From: Pseudomonas syringae
Lineage (GTDB): Bacteria; Pseudomonadota; Gammaproteobacteria; Pseudomonadales; Pseudomonadaceae
Direction: 5' to 3'
DNA: 52,261 bases
Assembly: GCF_000737245.1 (NCBI RefSeq)
Contig: NZ_JPQU01000046.1
Span: forward strand, 1-52,261
Below the pieces are notes generated by a model, which was not told the origin of the DNA, did not search any database, and worked only from the letters and a program-made list of their open reading frames with translations. Shown here in pieces: positions 17,389 to 25,007 of this stretch (the first letter of the stretch is position 1; each line of letters opens with the position of its first letter). The position numbers and the translations under genes are program-made.

Positions 17389-17393
17389 ATGCC

Positions 17394-20306
17394 TTATTGG
17401 CAAGCCTCGCAATCCGGTTCGTCGATGGCGCAGGCTTTAGGCACTGGCGCTGGACCGGCCGGGGCGGCTTCGGTTGGGCGAGGGGCGGTGATCGCCGAGT
17501 CGTCCGGGCCGTGGCCGCCGCTAGATACTGCGTTGAGCTTGCCGGTGTTGACGGTGGATTTCTCGGTGCTGGTCGCGGCCAGGGCACGGAGGTAGTAAGT
17601 GGTTTTCAGACCACGGTACCAGGCCATGCGGTAGGTCACGTCCAGTTTCTTGCCCGATGCGCCGGCGATGTACAGGTTCAGGGACTGAGCCTGGTCGATC
17701 CACTTCTGGCGACGGCTTGCTGCGTCAACAATCCACTTGGTATCCACTTCAAACGCGGTGGCGTACAGGTCTTTGAGTTCCTGCGGGATGCGTTCGATCT
17801 GCTGTACGGAACCGTCGTAGTACTTCAGGTCGTTGATCATGACCGAGTCCCACAGGTCGCGAGCCTTGAGGTCGCGAACCAGGTAAGGGTTGATCACGGT
17901 GAATTCGCCGGAGAGGTTCGATTTCACGTACAGGTTTTGATACGTCGGTTCGATCGACTGCGATACGCCAGTGATGTTGGCGATGGTCGCGGTCGGTGCG
18001 ATGGCCATGATGTTGGAGTTACGAATACCTTTCTGTACACGGGCACGTACTGGCGCCCAGTCCAGAGATTCGTTCAGGTCAACGTCGATGTACTTCTGGC
18101 CACGCTGTTCGATCAGGATCTGTTGCGAATCCAGCGGCAGGATGCCTTTGGACCACAGGGAACCCTGGAACGTCTCGTAGGCACCGCGCTCGTCGGCCAG
18201 GTCGCAGGAAGCCTGGATCGCGTAGTAGCTGACCGCTTCCATGGACTTGTCGGCGAACTCGACGGCAGCATCGGAACCGTAAGGAATGTGCTGCAGGTAC
18301 AGCGCATCCTGGAAGCCCATGATGCCCAGGCCGACTGGACGGTGCTTGAAGTTCGAGTTCTTGGCTTGCGGCACCGAGTAGTAGTTGATGTCGATAACGT
18401 TATCGAGCATGCGAACCGCTACGTCGATGGTGCGCTTGAGCTTGTCGGTGTCCAGCTTGCCGCCCACGATGTGGTTCGGCAGGTTGATCGAGCCCAGGTT
18501 GCAGACCGCGATTTCGTCCTTGTTGGTGTTCAGGGTGATCTCGGTGCACAGGTTCGAGCTGTGAACCACGCCCACGTGCTGCTGCGGGCTACGCAGGTTG
18601 CACGGGTCTTTGAAGGTCAGCCATGGGTGGCCGGTTTCGAACAGCATCGAGAGCATCTTGCGCCACAGATCCTTGGCCTGGATGGTCTTGAACAGTTTGA
18701 TCTTGCCTGGGTATTCGCTCAGCGCTTCGTAGTACTCGTAGCGCTCTTCGAAGGCTTTACCGGTCAGGTCGTGCAGGTCCGGCACTTCGGAAGGCGAGAA
18801 CAGGGTCCATTTGCCGTCATCGAAGACGCGCTTCATGAACAGGTCAGGGATCCAGTTGGCGGTGTTCATGTCGTGGGTACGACGACGATCATCACCGGTG
18901 TTCTTGCGCAGCTCGATGAACTCTTCAATGTCCATGTGCCAGGTTTCCAGGTAGGCACAGACCGCGCCTTTGCGCTTGCCGCCCTGGTTGACTGCTACTG
19001 CGGTGTCGTTCACGACTTTCAGGAACGGTACAACGCCCTGGGATTTGCCGTTGGTGCCTTTGATGTACGAGCCCAAAGCACGAACTGGCGTCCAGTCGTT
19101 GCCCAGACCGCCTGCGAATTTGGACAGCATGGCGTTGTCGTGGATGGCGTGGTAAATGCCCGACAGGTCATCCGGCACGGTTGTCAGGTAGCAGCTGGAC
19201 AGCTGCGGACGCAGGGTACCGGCGTTGAACAGGGTTGGGGTCGACGACATGTAGTCGAAGGACGACAACAGGTTGTAGAACTCGATGGCGCGGTCTTCTT
19301 TGGCTTTCTCTTCGATCGCCAGGCCCATGGCCACACGCATGAAGAAGATCTGCGGCAGTTCGAAACGCACGCCATCCTTGTGGATGAAGTAACGGTCGTA
19401 CAGGGTTTGCAGGCCCAGATAAGTGAACTGCTGGTCGCGCTCGTGGTTGATCGCCTTGCCGAGTTTTTCCAGGTCAAAGGTGGCCAGGATCGGGTTCAGC
19501 AATTCGAACTGAATGCCTTTGGCGATGTACGAAGGCAGGGCCTTGGCGTACAGGTCGGCCATTTCGTGGTGAGTAGCGCTTTCGGCGACTTCCAGGAAAT
19601 TCAGACCTTCAGCGCGCAGGGTGTCCATCAGCAGGCGGGCAGTCACGAACGAGTAGTTCGGCTCACGCTCAACCAGGGTACGGGCGGTCATCACCAGCGC
19701 GGTGTTGACGTCTTTCATCGCCACGCCGTCGTACAGGTTCTTCAGGGTTTCGCTCTGGATCAGGTTGGCATCGACTTCTTCCAGCCCTTCGCAGGCTTCA
19801 GTGACGATGGTGTTCAGGCGACCCATGTCCAGCGGCGCAACGCTGCCGTCGGCGCGGGTGATGCGGATCGAAGGGTGCGCCTGGACCGGTGCGTCGTTGC
19901 CACGAACAGCACGCTCTTTGGAGCGCTCGTTACGATAGATGACGTAGTCGCGAGCCACTTTCTGCTCGCCGGCGCGCATCAGGGCCAGTTCAACCTGGTC
20001 CTGGATTTCTTCGATGTGGATCGTGCCGCCCGAAGGCATGCGACGCTTGAAGGTCGCGGTGACTTGTTCGGTCAGGCGGGCAACGGTGTCGTGAATGCGC
20101 GAAGACGCAGCGGCGGTGCCGCCTTCAACTGCAAGAAATGCTTTGGTGATGGCGACGGTGATTTTGTCATCGGTGTAAGGGACGACAGTGCCGTTACGCT
20201 TGATCACGCGCAGCTGGCCGGGAGCGGTCGCGGACAGGTCTTGCTGGGATTGGCCTGTCTGCGGCGCCGGGGTCGGCGAATTCTCGCGAGTTGTGTCTGT
20301 TTGCAT
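17394..20306 (-). CDS. nrdA: Class Ia ribonucleoside-diphosphate reductase, alpha subunit
   Basis: A 970-residue NrdA, longer than the roughly 760 of E. coli because of an extended N terminus. It reduces ribonucleoside diphosphates. N-terminal ATP-cone sequence is visible (LRVIKRNGTVVPYTDDKI), and a second, cone-like stretch follows at about 145-230. Active-site cysteines lie in QLSSCYLT, SSNLCTEITL and AVCNLGSINLP. The C terminus ends CEACQ, the Cys pair that re-reduces the active site. The start is the ATG at 20306, which has GGAG 8 bases upstream; a GTG 12 bases further up overlaps that site. An NrdR-like box pair and a DnaA box lie upstream. Confidence 0.97.
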   Translation of the reverse strand: MQTDTTRENSPTPAPQTGQSQQDLSATAPGQLRVIKRNGTVVPYTDDKITVAITKAFLAVEGGTAAASSRIHDTVARLTEQVTATFKRRMPSGGTIHIEEIQDQVELALMRAGEQKVARDYVIYRNERSKERAVRGNDAPVQAHPSIRITRADGSVAPLDMGRLNTIVTEACEGLEEVDANLIQSETLKNLYDGVAMKDVNTALVMTARTLVEREPNYSFVTARLLMDTLRAEGLNFLEVAESATHHEMADLYAKALPSYIAKGIQFELLNPILATFDLEKLGKAINHERDQQFTYLGLQTLYDRYFIHKDGVRFELPQIFFMRVAMGLAIEEKAKEDRAIEFYNLLSSFDYMSSTPTLFNAGTLRPQLSSCYLTTVPDDLSGIYHAIHDNAMLSKFAGGLGNDWTPVRALGSYIKGTNGKSQGVVPFLKVVNDTAVAVNQGGKRKGAVCAYLETWHMDIEEFIELRKNTGDDRRRTHDMNTANWIPDLFMKRVFDDGKWTLFSPSEVPDLHDLTGKAFEERYEYYEALSEYPGKIKLFKTIQAKDLWRKMLSMLFETGHPWLTFKDPCNLRSPQQHVGVVHSSNLCTEITLNTNKDEIAVCNLGSINLPNHIVGGKLDTDKLKRTIDVAVRMLDNVIDINYYSVPQAKNSNFKHRPVGLGIMGFQDALYLQHIPYGSDAAVEFADKSMEAVSYYAIQASCDLADERGAYETFQGSLWSKGILPLDSQQILIEQRGQKYIDVDLNESLDWAPVRARVQKGIRNSNIMAIAPTATIANITGVSQSIEPTYQNLYVKSNLSGEFTVINPYLVRDLKARDLWDSVMINDLKYYDGSVQQIERIPQELKDLYATAFEVDTKWIVDAASRRQKWIDQAQSLNLYIAGASGKKLDVTYRMAWYRGLKTTYYLRALAATSTEKSTVNTGKLNAVSSGGHGPDDSAITAPRPTEAAPAGPAPVPKACAIDEPDCEACQ

Positions 20307-20687
20307 GGGTGTCTCCACGTTCTCTATGTTTGTTTGGGTACTGGTCGAGTACCCACCTTTCCGTCATTGAAGGCATTCAGTCGACAAACGTCGGCTGTAA
20401 CGACCTCAAAACGGAATGGGATGGCGGATGTCGCCGTCCCTGGCCTTGAAGTCAAAAAGGTAACGAATCGTTTTGCTCGTTACCCTGGGAAATCTTTGGG
20501 ATGGTGCTGGTTAAATATTGCAACAAATGTACTGGCTGGCTCTGATTTACGAGTCTGGTTCCGGGATTGCGTGCTCAGCGTCAGTTCGGGAAGCTTTGGC
20601 CGTTAATCGGACCCTTGGTTCAACCCTGAACGCTAAAGAAAAATGCTTGAAATTCCCGATCTACTTGTGGTGGGTTTTTATCTCAAA

Positions 20688-20735
20688 ACCCTATATGTAG
20701 GGTTATTTGTGAAGTCGGGCTACAAGATAAAGGTT
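20688..20735. promoter_or_regulatory. NrdR-like box pair upstream of nrdA
   Basis: ACCCTATATGTAGGGT (20688-20703) is close to a perfect palindrome. A weaker site, CTACAAGATAAAGGTT (20720-20735), has its centre 32 bases away. The pair matches the arrangement before nrdB. Confidence 0.7.
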
Positions 20736-20762
20736 TTCGGACACCAATTGCAACGCATGGCC

Positions 20763-20771
20763 TGTGGATAA
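20763..20771. promoter_or_regulatory. DnaA box
   Basis: TGTGGATAA is the exact complement of the consensus TTATCCACA. DnaA is known to influence nrd transcription in several gammaproteobacteria, so a role here is plausible. Confidence 0.6.
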
Positions 20772-20999
20772 AGCTGTGTGTAAATCGTGTATGAAAACGC
20801 CTTCTCGCGTGTAGGCCGCATAACTACTGGACCAGACTGGATTTTCCGGATTTTCAGGTTTTTTTCCGACGCGGGCTGATTTTTGAGGGCGCGAACCCTA
20901 TCACAAAAAATGACCTTGGCAAGGCCGGTCTGGCATGTGCTGTGCTTGGCGAAATGGGTTGGTACAATTGCGGCCTTTCAGAATCGAACCCGCTTTTTA

Positions 21000-21088
21000 T
21001 GTAGGAGCGCGCTTGCCCGCGATTTCGTTATGACAGATACAGAAAGGCTGGCTGGAAGAACGCAATCGCGGGCAAGCGCGCTCCTACG
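21000..21088. repeat. REPIN at the 5' end of fhuF
   Basis: TGTAGGAGCGCGCTTGCCCG and its inverted copy bracket a short loop. The right arm is in frame with the downstream reductase gene. Confidence 0.85.
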
Positions 21089-21764
21089 GTCGGTTGACCA
21101 GCGTTTATTCAGCGGCGCATTCACCCCTTTCGGCCAGACCCTGCTGGCCGCCGAAGATCCGCAACCCGTGCGGCCGTTACTGGAGGTGTTGCGGCCTGAA
21201 TCTCTGGACGCATTGTTGCTGAATATCTACGGCCCGGCGTTGATGCCTGCGCAGCGAGCGGTGCTGGTCTCGCAGTGGTCCAAGTATTACTTCATGCAGT
21301 TGATTCCGCCGGTGGTGGTGGCCAGTCTGGTTTTTGATCGGCATTGGTCGTTGGCGCTTGATCGGGTAAGCCTGGCGTTGGACGCGCGGGGTTTGCCAAG
21401 TGGCGTGAAGCTCAGCGATTGCGAGCGCGGGAGCCTTGGCGAATTGCTGGATGACAACCTACGACCCTTTATTGCCGCGTTGAGCGCATACGGTCATGTT
21501 CCGGGCTCGGTGTTGTGGGGCAATGCCGGGGATTATCTGGAAAGCTGCCTTGTCCGGTTGAATGCTGTGACGGATGTTTCGCTGGAAGCGGGCTATGGGT
21601 TGTTGCGCAACAGAACGCTGAGCGATGGGCGGCGCAATCCCTTATTCAAGGCAATCGATTACGTGGGTGAGCCTGCGCGCCGAAAGCGCCTGACCTGTTG
21701 TTTGAGTTATCAGGTGGAATGGGTGGGGCGGTGTGAGCATTGTCCGGTGCAGGTAGCGATCTGA
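21030..21764 (+). CDS. fhuF: FhuF-like siderophore-iron reductase, start disturbed by a REPIN
   Basis: A 2Fe-2S ferric reductase of the FhuF type that would release iron from siderophores in the cytoplasm. The C terminus carries the family cysteine pattern CC-x10-C-x2-C (TCCLSYQVEWVGRCEHCPV). Family-like sequence begins at DQRLFSGAFTPFGQTLLAAE. Upstream of it the frame reads straight through a REPIN. The only ATG close by (21030) is in the REPIN loop, has no clear ribosome binding site, and would add about 22 REP-encoded residues. An in-frame GTG near 21169 would cut into the domain. The natural start may have been lost, so expression is uncertain. The reading frame itself is intact. Confidence 0.75.
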   Translation: MTDTERLAGRTQSRASALLRSVDQRLFSGAFTPFGQTLLAAEDPQPVRPLLEVLRPESLDALLLNIYGPALMPAQRAVLVSQWSKYYFMQLIPPVVVASLVFDRHWSLALDRVSLALDARGLPSGVKLSDCERGSLGELLDDNLRPFIAALSAYGHVPGSVLWGNAGDYLESCLVRLNAVTDVSLEAGYGLLRNRTLSDGRRNPLFKAIDYVGEPARRKRLTCCLSYQVEWVGRCEHCPVQVAI

Positions 21765-21768
21765 CTGA

Positions 21769-21865
21769 CCCTGTGGGAGCGAATTTATTCGCGAAAGGGC
21801 CGGTACATCCGATAGAGATTGGTCATGTGTAAAACCGCATTCGCGAATGAATTCGCTCCCACAGG
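21769..21865. repeat. REPIN, GAATTCATTCGCGA type
   Basis: It starts a few bases after the fhuF stop, with inverted arms CCCTGTGGGAGCGAATTTAT and GAATTCGCTCCCACAGG. It may protect the transcript end. Confidence 0.85.
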
Positions 21866-21897
21866 AGACCGCATTCCAATAGTGAATATCGACTGAT

Positions 21898-22632
21898 TCA
21901 GGCGGGCACCGCTACCAGACTCAGCACATGCTCACCCTGCACGCTGAACTGCCCCTCCAGTTCTTTGCCGCTGTGCCATTCGCTGGACAGGTCGGTGAGC
22001 AGGCGCAAGCGGGCGTGGCCATCGTCTGTCCATTCCAGCAGTTGCGCGTCTTCGAAATAGAAGCGCTTGAGCACGATGGGATACAGCGCTTTGAACAGTG
22101 CTTCTTTTATAGAAAAGGTCAGGGTCACGCGCAGGGCAATCTGATCAGCGGAGCCGGCGGCCATTTGCTGCATTTCTGCTGGCGTGAGGATTTCCCCAGC
22201 CAGGCGTGTAGCGCGCTCCGCTGTGAGCATGTTCTCCGTGTCCAGGCCCAGGCCGCGCCAATGCTGCTTGTGTCCGACGATGGCTGCGGCCCAGCCCGTG
22301 CTGTGGGTGATCGAGCCACTCACATCATCCGGCCAGATCGGCGCGCGGTCTTCGCCCATGCCTGGTACCCAGTCGCGGCCCTGCAGCTGCAGCAGAGCGG
22401 CGCGGGCGCATAACCTGCCTGCGAGAAACTCGGTTTGCCGTTTGGCAACGGATCGCTGAATGCTGGCCGGTGGCTGAACTGCGCAACGCGGGAAGTCACC
22501 CTCGGCCAGTTTCGTCGGGTCGAAATACCCGCTGACCAACGCCACATTCGCCAGGGCGTGAGGCAGGGGCCAGTGATGGTGGAGTACGGGGCAGCAGTCG
22601 GGGAGCGGTTGGGTTTGAGTCATGGGCGGCAT
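21898..22632 (-). CDS. pcpS: 4'-phosphopantetheinyl transferase
   Basis: A 244-residue EntD/PcpS-type enzyme that attaches the phosphopantetheine arm of coenzyme A to carrier proteins of fatty acid, siderophore and nonribosomal peptide synthesis. Magnesium and substrate motifs are visible: GSITHS, GLDTE and FSIKEALFKA. An N-terminal RQTEFLAGRLCAR block is typical of the EntD branch. Pseudomonas often has a single broad-range enzyme of this length, hence the symbol, which is by analogy. An alternative start is the Met three codons in. It appears monocistronic, with REPINs on both sides. Confidence 0.9.
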   Translation of the reverse strand: MPPMTQTQPLPDCCPVLHHHWPLPHALANVALVSGYFDPTKLAEGDFPRCAVQPPASIQRSVAKRQTEFLAGRLCARAALLQLQGRDWVPGMGEDRAPIWPDDVSGSITHSTGWAAAIVGHKQHWRGLGLDTENMLTAERATRLAGEILTPAEMQQMAAGSADQIALRVTLTFSIKEALFKALYPIVLKRFYFEDAQLLEWTDDGHARLRLLTDLSSEWHSGKELEGQFSVQGEHVLSLVAVPA

Positions 22633-22711
22633 TTTGCCGGGGGAATGGGGTATTGGGGAAGGGGCCGAGTACCCGTGGGAGATTCTGAATTTGCCCGCAA
22701 TCGGATGTGAC

Positions 22712-22807
22712 GACGTGGGACCGGCTTTAGCCGAGAAGAGATCGTCACGGTCACTGATGATTGGTTGTCAGAATTACCGCTTTCCCGGCTAAAGCCGGTC
22801 CCACGTC
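22712..22807. repeat. REPIN, GGACCGGCTTTAGCCG type
   Basis: CGTGGGACCGGCTTTAGCCG and an inverted copy form a second sequence class, different from the GGAGCG arms. Confidence 0.85.
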
Positions 22808-22844
22808 GCTCGTCAGCCCCACAGGTGATCAGCCAGTCTTTTGG

Positions 22845-23639
22845 TTACGCGCCAAATACCTTTTTCAGGAACGCCTGCATGTCTTTCCACGAGCTTTCGT
22901 CGGCGGCTTTGTTGTAGCCGATGTCCGGGCCGCCATGTTCGCCGTGGCTGAGGCGGTCGGCGTCGGGGTTGGTGAAGCCGTGTTTGGCATCGGCGAGGCT
23001 GACGAACTTGTAGTCGGCGCCGGCCTTGTCCATTTCATTCTTGAAGGCGGTAACGTTTTCAGGCGTGACCATAGTGTCTTTCGCGCCATGCTCCACCAGC
23101 ATTGGTACTTTCACGCCACCCGGGGTTGCCGGGGTGTTGGTGACCAGTGCGCCGTGGAAGCTGACCACGCCGGCTAGGGCTTCACCACGGCGTGCTGCGT
23201 CGAGCACGATCTTGCCGCCGAAGCAGTAACCGATGGCGGCGATCTTGGCAGGGTTGGTCTGTGGCTGTTTCTTGAGCTGTTCAAGGCCCGCATCGAAGCG
23301 CTTGTTGGCCGCGTCGCTGTCTTTCAAGGCGGCCTGCATGAAGGCCATGGCGTCTTTCGGGTGTTCTGTGTTCTTGCCTTCACCGTACATGTCGATGGCC
23401 ATGGCGCTGTAGCCAAGGGCGGCGAGGTCGCGGGCGCGGCGTTTCGCGTAGTCGTTCAGGCCCCACCATTCGTGAACCACAATGATGCCGGGGCGCTGGC
23501 CCTTGATGGCGTCGTCATAGGCGTAATAGCCCACGAGCCTGGTGCCGTCGGCGCTTTGATAGTCGACCTGCTCGGTCTTGATGGCGGCCTGTGCCAGCCC
23601 GGCCAGGGTCATCATCGCGAATGCAATCCAGAAACGCAT
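22845..23639 (-). CDS. Secreted dienelactone hydrolase-family protein
   Basis: A 264-residue alpha/beta hydrolase. The first 18 residues after the chosen start (MRFWIAFAMMTLAGLAQA) are a signal peptide, so it is periplasmic. Family blocks include PGIIVVHEWWGLNDY, AIDMYGEG and GYCFGGK, the last with the nucleophile-position Cys of dienelactone hydrolases. VEHGAKD and DAKHGFTNPDA carry the other catalytic positions. The start is the internal Met at 23639, because AAGGAG lies 7 bases before it; the longer ORF begins inside that region. The substrate is unknown. Confidence 0.88.
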   Translation of the reverse strand: MRFWIAFAMMTLAGLAQAAIKTEQVDYQSADGTRLVGYYAYDDAIKGQRPGIIVVHEWWGLNDYAKRRARDLAALGYSAMAIDMYGEGKNTEHPKDAMAFMQAALKDSDAANKRFDAGLEQLKKQPQTNPAKIAAIGYCFGGKIVLDAARRGEALAGVVSFHGALVTNTPATPGGVKVPMLVEHGAKDTMVTPENVTAFKNEMDKAGADYKFVSLADAKHGFTNPDADRLSHGEHGGPDIGYNKAADESSWKDMQAFLKKVFGA

Positions 23640-23853
23640 GTTCAGCTCCTTCTTCTTCATATGAGTAAATGAGTGCCGAAGAAGACTAGCCCATTGTGCC
23701 GCCTGAAAAACATCGTGTGCGGTAGATAGTTATTCAGTGGGGCTCTTAGGAGCGTGTTAAGCGAGTGTTCAGCAGGTGTTCAGGGCCGGTTCAGGGCCTG
23801 CAGACTAGTCTGGCCTCGTACCTGAACAGCGCCCGGCGCGAGAGGACTACAGC
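23640..23853. other. Divergent spacer with PhoP-like operator
   Basis: This spacer between the hydrolase and the small secreted protein contains the repeat array at 23756-23794. No other feature is seen. Confidence 0.5.
23756..23794 (+). promoter_or_regulatory. Four-fold 11-bp-periodic PhoP-like operator
   Basis: GTTAAG (23756), GTTCAG (23767), GTTCAG (23778) and GTTCAG (23789) are direct repeats exactly 11 bases apart. OmpR-family regulators such as PhoP bind direct hexamers separated by 5 bases. The array is about 60 bases before the small gene preceding phoPQ, which fits autoregulation. Confidence 0.7.
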
Positions 23854-24153
23854 ATGCAGACCTTCAACAAGTTGTTTCTGGCTTTGGCTTTTCTGGGCGG
23901 CAGCGCAGCGGCGCAGGCGGCGGACACTAACCAGCTGGCGCGTGCGCCCACAAACAAGACCAGTGAGCGGTTTGAAGCCATCGAGCGGCGCAACTGGGGT
24001 CAGGGCTTGAGTCAGCAAGGCACCTACAATGGCGTACCGGTGGCGCTGAAAAACCTGTCGGGTCATTATGATCTGCAGCAGACGGTGCCGGTGGTGCTTG
24101 GCGCCCAGGCTGGCAGCTCGCAGGAGTGGAAGCCGGCACACCAGGTGCTTTGA
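23854..24153 (+). CDS. Small secreted protein upstream of phoPQ
   Basis: A 99-residue protein with a clear signal peptide (MQTFNKLFLALAFLGGSAAA then QAAD). The mature part of about 76 residues is polar and I recognise no family. It is preceded by AGAGGA 7 bases before the ATG and by the PhoP-like operator. In P. aeruginosa this position is held by oprH, an outer-membrane beta-barrel of about 200 residues. The leader here looks similar but the rest is too short and different to be OprH. It probably belongs to the PhoP regulon and may be the first gene of an operon with phoPQ. A REPIN separates it from phoP. Confidence 0.7.
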   Translation: MQTFNKLFLALAFLGGSAAAQAADTNQLARAPTNKTSERFEAIERRNWGQGLSQQGTYNGVPVALKNLSGHYDLQQTVPVVLGAQAGSSQEWKPAHQVL

Positions 24154-24187
24154 ACGGTTTCGCAGCAATCACTGAATAAACACAGAA

Positions 24188-24284
24188 CCTGTGGGACCGG
24201 ATTCATCCGGGAAGGCGGCGGTCCAGGCGAACGATATCCTGCGAGTGTACTGGCCCTTTTCGCGAATGAATTCGCTCCCACAGG
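24188..24284. repeat. Hybrid REPIN
   Basis: The left arm is of the GTGGGACCGGATTCATCCGG class, while the right arm is CGCGAATGAATTCGCTCCCA, the other class. The two arms therefore do not pair fully. Confidence 0.75.
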
Positions 24285-24329
24285 ATGAAGATCCGAGATG
24301 GTACTAATTCCCCCTCCCAGGAGAGCGTC

Positions 24330-25007
24330 ATGAAGTTGCTGGTGGTTGAAGATGAGGCGCTGTTACGTCATCACTTGCAGACCCGCCTGTCCGAGTCCGG
24401 CCACATTGTCGAGGCCGTGCCCAATGGCGAGGAGGCGTTGTATCAGGCCGGGCAGTTCAATCACGACCTGGCAGTGATCGACCTGGGCTTGCCCGGCATG
24501 AGCGGCCTTGAGCTGATCCGTCAGTTGCGCGTGGCCGGCAAGGTGTTCCCGATCCTGATTCTGACCGCTCGCGGCAACTGGCAGGACAAGGTCGAAGGGC
24601 TTGCCGCCGGGGCCGATGATTACGTGGTCAAGCCGTTTCAGTTCGAGGAGCTGGAAGCGCGCCTCAACGCTTTGTTGCGCCGGGCCAGCGGCTTCACCCA
24701 TTCAAGCATCGTCGCTGGGCCGTTGCTGCTGGACCTGAACCGCAAACAGGCATCCCTTGACGACCAACCCTTGGCGCTGACTGCCTACGAGTACCGCATT
24801 CTGGAGTATTTGATGCGCCATCATCAGCAGGTGGTGGCCAAGGAACGACTGATGGAGCAGTTGTACCCCGATGACGAAGAGCGCGATCCGAATGTCATCG
24901 AGGTGCTGGTCGGGCGCTTGCGGCGCAAGATCGAGGGCTCGCTGGCGTTCAAACCCATCGAAACCGTGCGCGGCCTGGGGTATTTGTTCACCGAGCGCTG
25001 TAAATGA
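24330..25007 (+). CDS. phoP: Two-component response regulator PhoP
   Basis: A 225-residue OmpR-family regulator that controls the low-magnesium and cationic-peptide response. The receiver domain has Asp51 (VIDLGLPG) and Lys101 (VVKPFQ). The winged-helix domain runs from about 128 to the end. The protein matches P. aeruginosa PhoP closely over blocks such as ARGNWQDKVEGLAAGADDY. The start is the ATG with AGGAGA upstream, not an earlier in-frame ATG. It overlaps phoQ by 4 bases. The operator at 23756 probably mediates autoregulation. Confidence 0.95.
   Translation: MKLLVVEDEALLRHHLQTRLSESGHIVEAVPNGEEALYQAGQFNHDLAVIDLGLPGMSGLELIRQLRVAGKVFPILILTARGNWQDKVEGLAAGADDYVVKPFQFEELEARLNALLRRASGFTHSSIVAGPLLLDLNRKQASLDDQPLALTAYEYRILEYLMRHHQQVVAKERLMEQLYPDDEERDPNVIEVLVGRLRRKIEGSLAFKPIETVRGLGYLFTERCK

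Larger units (their letters stand above)
16847..17393. other. REP-rich spacer between the chemoreceptor gene and nrdA
   Basis: It contains a full REPIN (17056-17151) and two or three single REP arms (17204-17231, 17338-17362, 17371-17388) of different types. No gene was recognised. Confidence 0.6.
20307..20882. other. nrdA control region
   Basis: This stretch of about 580 bases contains the NrdR-like pair (20688-20735) and a perfect DnaA box (20763-20771). No gene was recognised. Confidence 0.6.

Noticed and set aside
17397..20606. 1069-residue open frame on the plus strand opposite nrdA
   Set aside because: It mirrors nrdA codon structure, has no family features and is explained by high-GC antisense frames.
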